Origin: Streptomyces sp. SID13726
GTDB taxonomy: Bacteria > Actinomycetota > Actinomycetes > Streptomycetales > Streptomycetaceae
Direction: 5' to 3'
DNA length: 64,000 bases
Assembly: GCF_010548375.1 (NCBI RefSeq)
Contig: NZ_JAAGLY010000005.1
Location: 1 to 64,000 of the forward strand
This document shows, piece by piece, positions 8,636 to 17,049 of this stretch. Position 1 is the stretch's first letter; every line of letters begins with the position of its first letter. Below the pieces are notes generated by a model, which saw only the letters and a program-made list of their open reading frames with translations, was not told the DNA's origin and made no database searches. A program made the position numbers and the translations under genes.

Positions 8636-9691
8636 TCAGTCGACGAACGCGTCGCACACCGCGTCGTACTCCCGCGTCCACCACACCACCAGCGCCGAGG
8701 CCGCCGGGAACTGGGGGTCCGCGCGGGTGTCGCCGCGCTCGTAGTGCCAGCGCAGCATCCAGAAGTCGTTGAGCCGCTCCCACCACACCCGGTGCACGGC
8801 CGCGGCCAGCTCCGAGGGCGTGGCGCCCGCGGTACGCCGGTACGCGCGCGCGTACGCCCGCACCTTCGGCAGGTCCAGCGGCCCCGGCGGTCGTACGAAG
8901 AAGATCGCGGCGGCGCGTACGGCCTCCTCGGCGCGGGGCTGGACGCCGAGCCGGTCCCAGTCGACGATCGCGGCGGGCGCGTCGCCCCGGTAGAGCAGGT
9001 TGAAGGGGTGGAAGTCGCCGTGCACCCAGCCCGCCGGGGCGCCGCGCGGAGGCCGCCGCCCGACGTGCTGTTCGAGCAGTGCCCGCCGCTCCAGGAGCCG
9101 GTGGCGGGCCAGCTCGTCGAAGGAGTCCGCGGGACGGTGCCGGCGCACGCGCGCGAGGAGGTCGTCGATGAGGTCGAGGGTGCGGACGGGGTCGGCGCCG
9201 GCGTCGGTCCTCCCGCCCCGCTCCCGGCCCGGCTCCGTCCCCACGCGCGCGTGGGTGGGCATCACCCGCTCCAGGCTCGCGTGCACCACTCCGAGCAGTG
9301 ACCCCAGGCGTTCGCACTGGGCGGTGGTGAGCTGGGCGCCGTGGCGGTGGCGGCCGTCGATCCAGGGGTGCAGGGCGTAGGCGTGGCCGCCGACCACCGC
9401 GACCGTACGGCCGTCGCGGGCGGGGAGCGGCGGGGCCACCGGGACGCCGAGGTCGGCGAGGCGCTGGGTGGCCCGGTGCTGGCGGGCGATGGCCTCGGGG
9501 GCGGCCGTCTCGGGGTCGAAGTGGTGCTTGAGGAAGTAGCGGCCGCGGGTCGTACGGAGCCGGTAGCCGCGGTTCAGCAGCCCTTGGTCGACCGGGTCGC
9601 AGGCGAGCGCGGACCCGGCGGAGTACTGGCGGAGGAGGGCGCCCAGCGGGGGCGCGTGAGGCATGAGGGGTGGTACAGGAGAGCGCGGCAC
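8636..9691 (-). CDS. Aminoglycoside-phosphotransferase (APH) family kinase
   Basis: A 351-aa small-molecule kinase-like protein. The catalytic loop WVHGDFHPFN (Brenner motif HGDxHxxN) and the metal-binding AIVDWDRLG are intact, so activity is likely; a Lys in YFLKHHFD probably binds ATP. The family phosphorylates antibiotics, choline, homoserine or sugars, and nothing here identifies the substrate. GTG 9691 is preferred because a TAGCAT -10 lies 7 nt upstream with no ribosome-binding site (leaderless); ATG 9664 is the alternative. Single gene. Confidence 0.85.
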   Translation of the reverse strand: MPRSPVPPLMPHAPPLGALLRQYSAGSALACDPVDQGLLNRGYRLRTTRGRYFLKHHFDPETAAPEAIARQHRATQRLADLGVPVAPPLPARDGRTVAVVGGHAYALHPWIDGRHRHGAQLTTAQCERLGSLLGVVHASLERVMPTHARVGTEPGRERGGRTDAGADPVRTLDLIDDLLARVRRHRPADSFDELARHRLLERRALLEQHVGRRPPRGAPAGWVHGDFHPFNLLYRGDAPAAIVDWDRLGVQPRAEEAVRAAAIFFVRPPGPLDLPKVRAYARAYRRTAGATPSELAAAVHRVWWERLNDFWMLRWHYERGDTRADPQFPAASALVVWWTREYDAVCDAFVD

Positions 9692-9698
9692 GCGGCAG

Positions 9699-9704
9699 AT
9701 GCTA
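9699..9704 (-). promoter_or_regulatory. -10 element TAGCAT, probable leaderless transcript
   Basis: On the minus strand TAGCAT is followed by 7 nt and then GTG 9691. The geometry matches leaderless actinomycete transcripts and supports the upstream start of the phosphotransferase gene. Confidence 0.5.
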
Positions 9705-9756
9705 GGGCACGGGAAGGGGCCGTGAACTGGGCATTGTCACAGCCAGTCATATTCGT

Positions 9757-10197
9757 TCACGGTGTGTACTTGAAGTGGCGTTCCAGGCCGCCGTCCGTCG
9801 AGTGCACGGTCCCGAACTGTGGCTCGACGGACAGATAGACGGGCTCGTACGGCTCCCCGTCGACCAGTCCGGGCGCGGGCCCGAACCGCTCGACCTCCGC
9901 CGCGGTGGGCTCGTACGCCACGCACTCGCCCACCACTTGCACCGACCACAGGCTCTCCCCCGGCCGGGCGGAGCCGAGGTTGTCCGAGCCGTACGCCACC
10001 ACGCTGCCGACGCACGCCCGGTGGTAGCCGACGCTCCTGGGCATCCGGATCAGGAGCCGGCCGTCCGCCACGATGTGCCGGGCGAAGGCGAGGAAGGGCA
10101 GGGCGCGCATGCTGGTCGCGACCCGGCCGTAGTCGGTGCGGGCGAGCAGGTCCACGGCGAGCTGTTCGACGGGGGGCTGGGAAACGGCAGGGGGCAT
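9757..10197 (-). CDS. Pyridoxamine 5'-phosphate oxidase-like split-barrel flavin protein
   Basis: A 146-aa protein of the PNPOx-like FMN/F420-binding split-barrel superfamily, judged from its size, the N-terminal LARTDYGRVATSMRALPFLAF segment and the central hydrophobic beta pattern (GESLWSVQVVGECVAY). Such proteins bind FMN, F420 or haem in the cytosol; many are of unknown function. No specific ligand residues can be assigned with confidence. It is separated by 72 bp from the response regulator gene upstream and may be co-transcribed with it, which would fit a redox role. Confidence 0.75.
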   Translation of the reverse strand: MPPAVSQPPVEQLAVDLLARTDYGRVATSMRALPFLAFARHIVADGRLLIRMPRSVGYHRACVGSVVAYGSDNLGSARPGESLWSVQVVGECVAYEPTAAEVERFGPAPGLVDGEPYEPVYLSVEPQFGTVHSTDGGLERHFKYTP

Positions 10198-10269
10198 ACG
10201 GAGACTGTGCGGGACGGGCGGACCGCTCCAGTAGGGCCGTAGGTCCTCACTTCGGTGCTTCTCCGTGAC

Positions 10270-10926
10270 TCAGCGCTTCTCCGCCTGTAGGCGGGCCACA
10301 TACGCGGCGGCCTGTGAACGGCGCTGCATGTCGAGTTTGGACAGCAGGCTCGACACATAGTTCTTGATCGTCTTCTCGGCGAGATGCAGCCGCTCGCCGA
10401 TCTGGCGGTTGGTGAGGCCCTCGCCGATCAGGTCGAGGATGCGGCGCTCCTGGTCGGTGAGGTGCGCGAGCCGGTCGTCCCGCTTGACGCCGCCGTCGCG
10501 CAGCCGCTCCAGCACGCGCGCGGTGGCGACCGGGTCCAGCAGGGAGCGTCCGGCGGCCACGCCCCGGACGGCGTCCAGCAGCTCGGCGCCGCGGATGGCC
10601 TTGAGGACGTATCCGGAGGCGCCCGCCATGATCGCGTCGAAGAGCGCCTCGTCGTCGGCGAACGAGGTCAGCATCAGGCACCGCACCGAGTCGTCCCCGG
10701 AGCGGATCTCCCGGCACACCTCGACCCCGCTGCCGTCGGGAAGCCGTACGTCGAGGACCGCCACGTCGGGCCGGGTGGCCGGAATCCGCGCCAGGGCGTC
10801 GGCGGCCGTACCGGCCTCTCCGACCACCTCGATGTCGTCCTCCACCGAGAGGAGCTCATGGACGCCTCGCCGGACGACCTCATGGTCGTCGAGTAGAAAT
10901 ACCCTGATTTTTCCTTCTTCGCGCAC
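10270..10926 (-). CDS. NarL/LuxR-family response regulator, DevR/DosR-like
   Basis: A 218-aa regulator. The receiver domain shows the acidic pair in LLDDHE (residues 13-14), phospho-acceptor D59 (VAVLDVRL), T87 and K109. The C-terminal LuxR-type HTH (about 145-205) contains LTDQERRILDLIGEGLTNRQ and KTIKNYVSSLLSKLDMQRRS, close to DevR/DosR dormancy regulators. No histidine kinase is adjacent, so it is an orphan in this window. GTG 10926 is chosen because family similarity starts there; ATG/GTG codons further upstream add an unrelated low-complexity leader. The divergent bkd operon is a candidate target, since they share a 323-bp intergenic region. Confidence 0.88.
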   Translation of the reverse strand: MREEGKIRVFLLDDHEVVRRGVHELLSVEDDIEVVGEAGTAADALARIPATRPDVAVLDVRLPDGSGVEVCREIRSGDDSVRCLMLTSFADDEALFDAIMAGASGYVLKAIRGAELLDAVRGVAAGRSLLDPVATARVLERLRDGGVKRDDRLAHLTDQERRILDLIGEGLTNRQIGERLHLAEKTIKNYVSSLLSKLDMQRRSQAAAYVARLQAEKR

Positions 10927-11249
10927 TCGACAAGTCAAACACGGAAAGTCTTCCGGTGGCCTGGGTGGACGGGATAACGTGCCGTTGCTCCGGCCTCCTG
11001 CAAGGCTGTGACCAGCGACCCTTCGAGCCTTTCCCGATTTACTTGGAAATCCAAGCAAAATCGCAGGTCAAAGGGGGTTTCACAGAAATGTGGAGCACTG
11101 GGTAACGTGATTCTTGCAGGGCGCTCGCCGGGGCACCTGTCACGCCTGTTCCGGCCGAGTCGCACCCACCCCGTGCACGGGAGTCGGGAAACAGGTGAGC
11201 CGCACTGGTACCCGGCAACCCCGGGGGCCGGACCGACGGAGGAGCACAC
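10927..11249. promoter_or_regulatory. Divergent promoter region of response regulator and bkd operon
   Basis: 323 bases without a gene. The segment 11030-11090 is unusually AT-rich and contains the palindrome CTTGGAAATCCAAG (11042-11055), a likely operator. The strong GGAGGAG ribosome-binding site of the E1alpha gene is at 11238-11244. Other short frames are not coding. Confidence 0.6.
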
Positions 11250-12401
11250 GTGACCGTGGAGAGCACTGCCGCGCGCAAGCCGCGACGCAGCGCCGGGACC
11301 AGGAAGTCCCCGAGCACCAAGCCCGAACTCGTTCAGCTGCTGACGCCCGAGGGCAAGCGCGTCAAGAACGCCGTGTACGACAAGTACGTCGCGGACATCA
11401 CCCCCGAAGAGCTCCGCGGTCTGTACCGCGACATGGTGCTCACCCGCCGTTTCGACGCCGAGGCCACCGCACTCCAGCGCCAGGGCGAGCTGGGCCTGTG
11501 GGCCTCGCTGCTCGGCCAGGAGGCCGCCCAGATCGGCTCCGGGCGCGCCCTGCGTGACGACGACTACGTCTTCCCGACCTACCGCGAGCACGGCGTGGCC
11601 TGGTGCCGTGGGGTCGACCCGACCAACCTGCTCGGCATGTTCCGCGGGGTGAACAACGGCGGCTGGGACCCGAACAGCAACAACTTCCACCTGTACACGA
11701 TCGTCATCGGCTCCCAGACGCTGCACGCCACGGGGTACGCGATGGGCGTGGCCAAGGACGGCGCGGACTCGGCGGTCATCGCCTACTTCGGCGACGGCGC
11801 CTCCAGCCAGGGCGACGTGGCCGAGTCGTTCACCTTCTCCGCGGTCTACAACGCCCCGGTCGTGTTCTTCTGCCAGAACAACCAGTGGGCGATCTCCGAG
11901 CCCACCGAGAAGCAGACCCGCGTCCCGCTCTACCAGCGCGCGCAGGGCTTCGGCTTCCCCGGCGTCCGGGTCGACGGCAACGACGTGCTCGCCTCCCTGG
12001 CCGTCACCAAGTGGGCCCTGGAGCGGGCCCGCGGCGGCGAGGGCCCCACGCTCGTCGAGGCGTACACCTACCGCATGGGCGCCCACACCACCTCCGACGA
12101 CCCGAGCAAGTACCGGGCCGACGAGGAGCGCGAGGCGTGGGAGGCGAAGGACCCGATCCTGCGCCTTCGCCGGTACCTGGAGTCCTCAAACCACGCGGAC
12201 GAGGGATTCTTCGCGGAACTGGAGACCGAGTCCGAGGCGTTGGGCAAGCGAGTGCGTGAGGTGGTGCGTGCCATGCCGGACCCGGACCACTTCGCCATCT
12301 TCGAGAACGCGTACGCGGACGGACACGCGCTCGTCGACGAGGAGCGGGCCGAGTTCGCCGCCTACCAGGCGTCGTTCGCCGACGCCGAAGGGGGAAACTG
12401 A
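11250..12401 (+). CDS. bkdA: Branched-chain 2-oxoacid dehydrogenase E1 alpha subunit
   Basis: A 383-aa thiamine-diphosphate-dependent E1 alpha subunit. With E1 beta it decarboxylates branched 2-oxoacids and transfers the acyl group to E2, supplying branched acyl-CoA starters for fatty acids and polyketides. The ThDP/Mg motif GDGASSQGD...NNQWAIS is intact, as is the YRMGAHTTSDDPSKYR loop typical of BCDH. GTG 11250 has a strong GGAGGAG ribosome-binding site. It heads a three-gene operon (1-bp and 10-bp gaps). Pyruvate dehydrogenase E1 is the main alternative; the E2 structure and gene order favour bkd. Confidence 0.9.
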   Translation: MTVESTAARKPRRSAGTRKSPSTKPELVQLLTPEGKRVKNAVYDKYVADITPEELRGLYRDMVLTRRFDAEATALQRQGELGLWASLLGQEAAQIGSGRALRDDDYVFPTYREHGVAWCRGVDPTNLLGMFRGVNNGGWDPNSNNFHLYTIVIGSQTLHATGYAMGVAKDGADSAVIAYFGDGASSQGDVAESFTFSAVYNAPVVFFCQNNQWAISEPTEKQTRVPLYQRAQGFGFPGVRVDGNDVLASLAVTKWALERARGGEGPTLVEAYTYRMGAHTTSDDPSKYRADEEREAWEAKDPILRLRRYLESSNHADEGFFAELETESEALGKRVREVVRAMPDPDHFAIFENAYADGHALVDEERAEFAAYQASFADAEGGN

Positions 12402-12402
12402 G

Positions 12403-13380
12403 ATGGCGGAGAAGATGGCGATCGCCAAGGCGATCAACGAGTCGCTGCGCAAGGCCCTGGACTCCGACCCCAAGGTCCTCGTCATGGGCGAGGACGTCGG
12501 CAAGCTCGGCGGCGTCTTCCGTGTCACCGACGGCCTCCAGAAGGACTTCGGCGAGAGCCGGGTCATCGACACCCCGCTCGCCGAGTCGGGCATCGTCGGC
12601 ACCGCGATCGGCCTGGCCCTGCGCGGCTACCGCCCGGTGGTGGAGATCCAGTTCGACGGCTTCGTCTTCCCGGCCTACGACCAGATCGTCACCCAGCTCG
12701 CCAAGATGCACGCGCGCTCGCTGGGCAAGGTCAAGATGCCGGTCGTCGTGCGCATCCCCTACGGCGGCGGCATCGGCGCGGTGGAGCACCACTCGGAGTC
12801 CCCGGAGGCGCTCTTCGCGCACGTGGCGGGCCTCAAGGTGGTCTCCCCCTCGAACCCCTCGGACGCGTACTGGATGATGCAGCAGGCCATCCAGAGCGAC
12901 GACCCGGTGATCTTCTTCGAGCCCAAGCGCCGGTACTGGGACAAGGGCGAGGTCAACACCGAGGCCATCCCGGGTCCGCTGCACAAGGCCCAGGTGGTCC
13001 GGGAGGGCACCGACCTGACCCTCGTCGCGTACGGCCCGATGGTGAAGCTCTGCCAGGAGGTCGCCGCCGCGGCCGCCGAGGAGGGCAAGTCGCTGGAGAT
13101 CCTGGACCTGCGCTCGGTCTCGCCGCTGGACTTCGACTCGATCCAGACCTCGGTGGAGAAGACCCGCCGCCTGGTCGTGGTCCACGAGGCCCCGGTGTTC
13201 TTCGGTTCGGGCGCGGAGATCGCGGCCCGGATCACCGAGCGCTGCTTCTACCACCTGGAGGCCCCGGTGCTCAGGGTCGGCGGCTACCACGCCCCCTACC
13301 CGCCGGCCCGCCTGGAGGAGGAGTACCTGCCGGGCCTGGACCGGGTGCTCGACGCCGTCGACCGTGCCCTGGCGTACTGA
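12403..13380 (+). CDS. bkdB: Branched-chain 2-oxoacid dehydrogenase E1 beta subunit
   Basis: A 325-aa transketolase-like E1 beta subunit. GEDVGKLGGVFRVT, the E1beta pyrimidine-binding region (DTPLAESGIVGTAIGLAL) and the PYGGGIGAVEHHSESPEA segment are characteristic. It pairs with E1 alpha into the alpha2beta2 heterotetramer. ATG 12403 follows the upstream stop by one base and is where family similarity begins. The third gene of the operon (E2) follows after 10 bp. Confidence 0.92.
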   Translation: MAEKMAIAKAINESLRKALDSDPKVLVMGEDVGKLGGVFRVTDGLQKDFGESRVIDTPLAESGIVGTAIGLALRGYRPVVEIQFDGFVFPAYDQIVTQLAKMHARSLGKVKMPVVVRIPYGGGIGAVEHHSESPEALFAHVAGLKVVSPSNPSDAYWMMQQAIQSDDPVIFFEPKRRYWDKGEVNTEAIPGPLHKAQVVREGTDLTLVAYGPMVKLCQEVAAAAAEEGKSLEILDLRSVSPLDFDSIQTSVEKTRRLVVVHEAPVFFGSGAEIAARITERCFYHLEAPVLRVGGYHAPYPPARLEEEYLPGLDRVLDAVDRALAY

Positions 13381-13390
13381 GGAGAGGGTC

Positions 13391-14869
13391 GTGACGACGA
13401 TGACGGAAGCGTCCGTACGCGAGTTCAAGATGCCCGACGTGGGCGAGGGGCTCACCGAGGCCGAGATCCTCAAGTGGTACGTCCAGCCGGGGGACTCGGT
13501 GACGGACGGCCAGGTGGTGTGCGAGGTCGAGACGGCCAAGGCGGCCGTCGAACTGCCCATCCCCTACGACGGGGTGGTGCGCGAGCTGCGCTTCCCCGAG
13601 GGCACCACGGTGGACGTGGGCACGGCGATCATCACCGTGGACGTGTCGGGCGGCACCGGCGCGGCGCCCGCCCAGGAGACCCCCGCGGTCGCCGAGCACC
13701 CCGCCGCGCCCGCCGCTCCCGCTCCCGCCGAGGAGAAGCCCGAGGGCCGCAAGCCGGTCCTCGTCGGCTACGGCGTGGCCGTCTCCTCGACCAAGCGCCG
13801 GCCCCGCAAGGGCCCCGAAGTACCGGTCCAGCAGGCCTCGGTGGAGATCCGGACCGAGCTGAACGGCCACGGCCCGGCCCCCGCCGAGCAGGCCACCGCA
13901 GGCCAGGCTCCTGCGAGCCAGGCCACCGCAGCCCAGGCCGCCCCGGCGCAGTCCCGCCCCCTGGCGAAGCCGCCGGTGCGCAAGCTGGCGAAGGACCTGG
14001 GGGTCGACCTCAGCACAGTGGTCCCGTCCGGCCCGGACGGCGTCATCACGCGCGAGGACGTGCACGCGGCGGTCGCTCCGGCCGAGGCCCCCGCACCCGT
14101 GCCCCCCCTGACGGCACCGGCCGCGGTGTCCGCCGCGTCCGCCGCCCCCGCCGCGTCCTACGACTCGGCGCGCGAGACCCGGGTCCCGGTCAAGGGCGTC
14201 CGCAAGGCCACGGCCGCGGCGATGGTCGGCTCGGCGTTCACGGCCCCGCATGTCACGGAGTTCGTGACGGTGGACGTGACGCGCACGCTGAAGCTGGTCG
14301 AGGAGCTCAAGCAGGACAAGGACCTCCAGGGCCTGAGGGTCAACCCGCTCCTGCTGATCGCCAAGGCGCTGCTGGTGGCGATCCGCCGCAACCCGGACAT
14401 CAACGCGTCCTGGGACGAGGCGAACCAGGAGATCGTGCTCAAGCACTACGTCAACCTGGGCATCGCGGCGGCCACTCCGCGCGGTCTGATCGTCCCGAAC
14501 ATCAAGGACGCCCACACCAAGACGCTGCCGCAGCTGGCGGAGTCCCTGGGCGAGCTGGTGTCCACGGCGAAGGATGGCAGGACCTCCCCGGCCGCGATGC
14601 AGGGCGGCACCGTCACCATCACCAACGTCGGCGTCTTCGGCGTCGACACCGGCACCCCGATCCTGCCGCCCGGCGAGTCCGCGATCCTCGCCGTCGGCGC
14701 GATCAGGCTCCAGCCGTGGGTCCACAAGGGCAAGGTGAAGCCCCGTCAGGTGACCACGCTGGCGCTGAGCTTCGATCACCGGTTGGTGGACGGGGAGTTG
14801 GGCTCGAAGGTCCTCGCCGACGTGGCGGCGGTCCTGGAACAGCCCAAGAAGCTGATCACCTGGGCCTGA
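13391..14869 (+). CDS. bkdC: 2-oxoacid dehydrogenase E2 (dihydrolipoyl acyltransferase)
   Basis: A 492-aa E2 core subunit. One N-terminal lipoyl domain carries the lipoylated Lys in VETAKAAVE (about residue 48). An Ala/Pro-rich swinging linker leads to the E3-binding domain (VRKLAKDLGVDLSTVVPSG), a second Ala/Pro linker, and the catalytic acyltransferase domain ending in SFDHRLVDG with the catalytic His and Asp. A single lipoyl domain favours BCDH over actinomycete PDH E2 (usually two or more). GTG 13391 follows a GGAGAGG site; ATG 13400 is close and in frame. No E3 gene is adjacent. Confidence 0.92.
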   Translation: MTTMTEASVREFKMPDVGEGLTEAEILKWYVQPGDSVTDGQVVCEVETAKAAVELPIPYDGVVRELRFPEGTTVDVGTAIITVDVSGGTGAAPAQETPAVAEHPAAPAAPAPAEEKPEGRKPVLVGYGVAVSSTKRRPRKGPEVPVQQASVEIRTELNGHGPAPAEQATAGQAPASQATAAQAAPAQSRPLAKPPVRKLAKDLGVDLSTVVPSGPDGVITREDVHAAVAPAEAPAPVPPLTAPAAVSAASAAPAASYDSARETRVPVKGVRKATAAAMVGSAFTAPHVTEFVTVDVTRTLKLVEELKQDKDLQGLRVNPLLLIAKALLVAIRRNPDINASWDEANQEIVLKHYVNLGIAAATPRGLIVPNIKDAHTKTLPQLAESLGELVSTAKDGRTSPAAMQGGTVTITNVGVFGVDTGTPILPPGESAILAVGAIRLQPWVHKGKVKPRQVTTLALSFDHRLVDGELGSKVLADVAAVLEQPKKLITWA

Positions 14870-14888
14870 CCCGGCGGACCGGCCAAGA

Positions 14889-14931
14889 CCGAGGGGACGG
14901 CCACGACTTCGTGTCGTGCCCGTCCCCTCGG
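14889..14931 (+). terminator. bkd operon terminator, 19-bp stem
   Basis: A CCGAGGGGACGGCCACGAC arm pairs with its near-perfect complement (one mismatch) around a 5-nt loop, 19 nt after the E2 stop. It can also act on the convergent hydrolase transcript. Short direct repeats (GTCACCGGCTCAC, CGTCTCCGG) follow up to 15003. Confidence 0.88.
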
Positions 14932-15001
14932 CCGTCACCGGCTCACCTCACCGTCACCGGCTCACCGAATCCGTCTCCGGATCACTTCATCCGTCTCCGG
15001 C

Positions 15002-15742
15002 TCACTTCAGGTGCCGGTCGAAGAACCGCGCCGCCGCGTCCCCCTCGTACTGCGGGACACCGGTGTGTCCGCCCATGTTGGCGTGCAGCGACTTCTCCTT
15101 GGAGCCGAAGGCGTCGAACAGGTCCAGGGCGGCCTGCCGGTCGTTGCCCTCGTCGTCCCACTGGAGCAGGACGTGCAGGGGAACGGTGACCCGGCGGGCC
15201 TCCTCGAACATGGCGCGGGGGATGAAGCTCCCGGCGAACAGGACAGCGGCCGAGATACGCGGTTCGACCACCGCCAGCCGGGTCCCGATGGAGATCACGC
15301 CCCCCGAGTATCCGACCGGACCGCCGATCTCGGGCAGCGACAGGAGGGCATCCAGGGTCGTCTGCCACTCCGGGACCGCCTCGTCGACCAGGGGGAGGAT
15401 GAGGGCGTCGATGATCCCGTCGCTGACCGGCTCACCGGCGCCCATGGCCCGGCGCAGGTCCGCGAGGGCCTGCGCGACGGCGGGCCGGCGGGGCCGGTCG
15501 CCGTTTCCGGGGAGCTCGATGGCGGCCGTGGCGTAGCCGCATGCCGCCGAGTGCAGGGCTCGGCCCACCAGTCGGGGGTAGGCCCTGCGCAGCCCGACGG
15601 GAGGGGGGCTGACGAGGATCAGCGGCACCGGCGCGGACGCCGTCGCGGACGCGGGCGTCCACAGGATGCCGGGGATCTCGCCGAGGGTGAACTCACGCTC
15701 TAGGACGCCGTCTTCGAGGTGCTGTTCGGAAGTGAAACGCAT
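15002..15742 (-). CDS. Alpha/beta hydrolase, dienelactone-hydrolase-like
   Basis: A 246-aa alpha/beta hydrolase. The nucleophile elbow is GYSGG (Gly-x-Ser-x-Gly), the acid is probably the Asp in LLQWDDEG and the catalytic His is in MGGHTG. An oxyanion-type VSPPPVG segment precedes. It is a cytosolic esterase or hydrolase of unknown substrate. The ATG 15742 start lies in a region rich in short repeats; the convergent bkd terminator is just beyond its stop. Alternatives within the superfamily (acyl esterase, dipeptidyl-peptidase-like) cannot be excluded. Confidence 0.82.
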   Translation of the reverse strand: MRFTSEQHLEDGVLEREFTLGEIPGILWTPASATASAPVPLILVSPPPVGLRRAYPRLVGRALHSAACGYATAAIELPGNGDRPRRPAVAQALADLRRAMGAGEPVSDGIIDALILPLVDEAVPEWQTTLDALLSLPEIGGPVGYSGGVISIGTRLAVVEPRISAAVLFAGSFIPRAMFEEARRVTVPLHVLLQWDDEGNDRQAALDLFDAFGSKEKSLHANMGGHTGVPQYEGDAAARFFDRHLK

Positions 15743-15880
15743 GGTCGTGCCTTTCGGGAAAGCGCTGGAACGGCGCTCCCGGACGACCTATCGCCCGACC
15801 GCGACCCCGGAGGGGAGCACCCACGTGTTTACGTTCACGGGTACCACCTCCTGGTCTCTTGCACGGCCTCCGGAAAACTA

Positions 15881-15927
15881 GCAGGGGCCGCCGCGACCCG
15901 CCAACGGGTTTTCGCGACGGCCCCTGC
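15881..15927 (-). terminator. Terminator of the DD-transpeptidase gene
   Basis: GCAGGGGCCG and CGGCCCCTGC arms, extended by CGCGA/TCGCG and CCCG/CGGG with a small bulge, enclose a CCAA loop. It begins 14 nt beyond the stop of the minus-strand carboxypeptidase gene. Confidence 0.82.
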
Positions 15928-15940
15928 CGGGCTGTGTGCG

Positions 15941-16840
15941 TCAGCTGATCTTCGCGTAGCCGTAGTTGATGAGCTTCTTCACGTCCGCCGTGCGGTTGGC
16001 GGCCGAGGAGGCGGTCATGACCGCGCCCATGACGGACTCGCCGTTCTTCGTGGCGGCGAAGACGAGGCAGTACTTGGAGTCGGTGCCCGAGCCGGTCTTG
16101 ATGCCGAGGGTGCCGTTCCAGCCGAGCAGGGTGTTGGTGTTCGTCCAGGCGGCCATGGTGCGGGTGCTGCCGGTCTTGGTGATCGTCTTGGCCTTGTACG
16201 ACTTGGTCTTGACGACTGCCTTGAAGGTGCTGCTCTTCATCGCGCTGCGGGCGAGCAGCGTGAGGTCCCGCGGGGTCGAGGCGTTCGAACCATTGCTTAT
16301 TCCGTCGAACGAGTCGAACTTGGTGTTCTTCATGCCCAGGCTCTTGGCCGTGGAGTTCATCTTCGCGATGAACGACTTGGTGCGCGCGGAGACCGTGGAG
16401 CCGGTGCCGAACTTGTCGGCCAGCGCCATCGCCGCGTCGCAGCCGGACGGCAGCATCATCCCGTAGAGCAGCTGACGGACGGTGACCTTGTCGCCGACGA
16501 TCAGGTGAGCCGACGACGCGCCCTTGCGGACGATGTAGTCGCTGTAGTCCTTCTTGATCGTGATCTTGGCGTCCAGGTTCAGGTTCGACTGCGACAGGAC
16601 GACCTTGGCGGTCATGATCTTCGTGGTGGAAGCGGTGAGCCGCTTGGTGTCAGGTGCCTTGCTGTAGAGCGTCTTGCCGTTCGCGCTGTTCATCAGGAAC
16701 CCGCCCTTGGCGGTGATGGTCGGCGTCGTGACGGCCTGCGCGGGTGCCGCGGTGAGAGCTCCGGTGGCGAGCACTGCGCCGGTCGTGACGACGACGGCTG
16801 CGGCTCTGCGGACACGGAAGCTCTTGTTGGCGGTTTTCAA
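15941..16840 (-). CDS. Exported K15-type DD-transpeptidase/D-Ala-D-Ala carboxypeptidase
   Basis: A 299-aa low-molecular-mass penicillin-binding protein acting outside the membrane on peptidoglycan stem peptides. A signal peptide (MKTANKSFRVRR, hydrophobic core, APAQA cleavage) covers residues 1-36. The active-site triad motifs are STTK (71-74), SGC (132-134, Cys replacing the usual Asn) and KTG (248-250). Subtracting the signal gives Ser35, Lys38, Ser96 and Cys98, the numbering of the Streptomyces K15 enzyme, the family exception with SxC. TTG 16840 is chosen because it gives a normal signal peptide; the longer open frame upstream has none. Single gene with its own terminator. Confidence 0.88.
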   Translation of the reverse strand: MKTANKSFRVRRAAAVVVTTGAVLATGALTAAPAQAVTTPTITAKGGFLMNSANGKTLYSKAPDTKRLTASTTKIMTAKVVLSQSNLNLDAKITIKKDYSDYIVRKGASSAHLIVGDKVTVRQLLYGMMLPSGCDAAMALADKFGTGSTVSARTKSFIAKMNSTAKSLGMKNTKFDSFDGISNGSNASTPRDLTLLARSAMKSSTFKAVVKTKSYKAKTITKTGSTRTMAAWTNTNTLLGWNGTLGIKTGSGTDSKYCLVFAATKNGESVMGAVMTASSAANRTADVKKLINYGYAKIS

Positions 16841-17049
16841 GTCAAATACCCCGAATGCGTCGAATGCCCCTGAAGCGCGGCCGAGTTGAAGGGGAAGAAG
16901 GTGGGGCCGCGCATGTCTGACACGTAGATAGCACGGAAGGTTGTGCGGCCGCTGGGGCGGGGTGCGGCTTTCAGGGGGCCGCCCCGGCCGAGGGGTCCGC
17001 ATGCTGGACGTGATCCACCATGCGTACGTGTTGTATCTAAGCTGTGGGC

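Noticed and set aside
13271..14938. Very long minus-strand frame opposite the E2 gene
   Set aside because: Mirror frame of an Ala/Pro-rich coding region; composition is that of an antisense translation.
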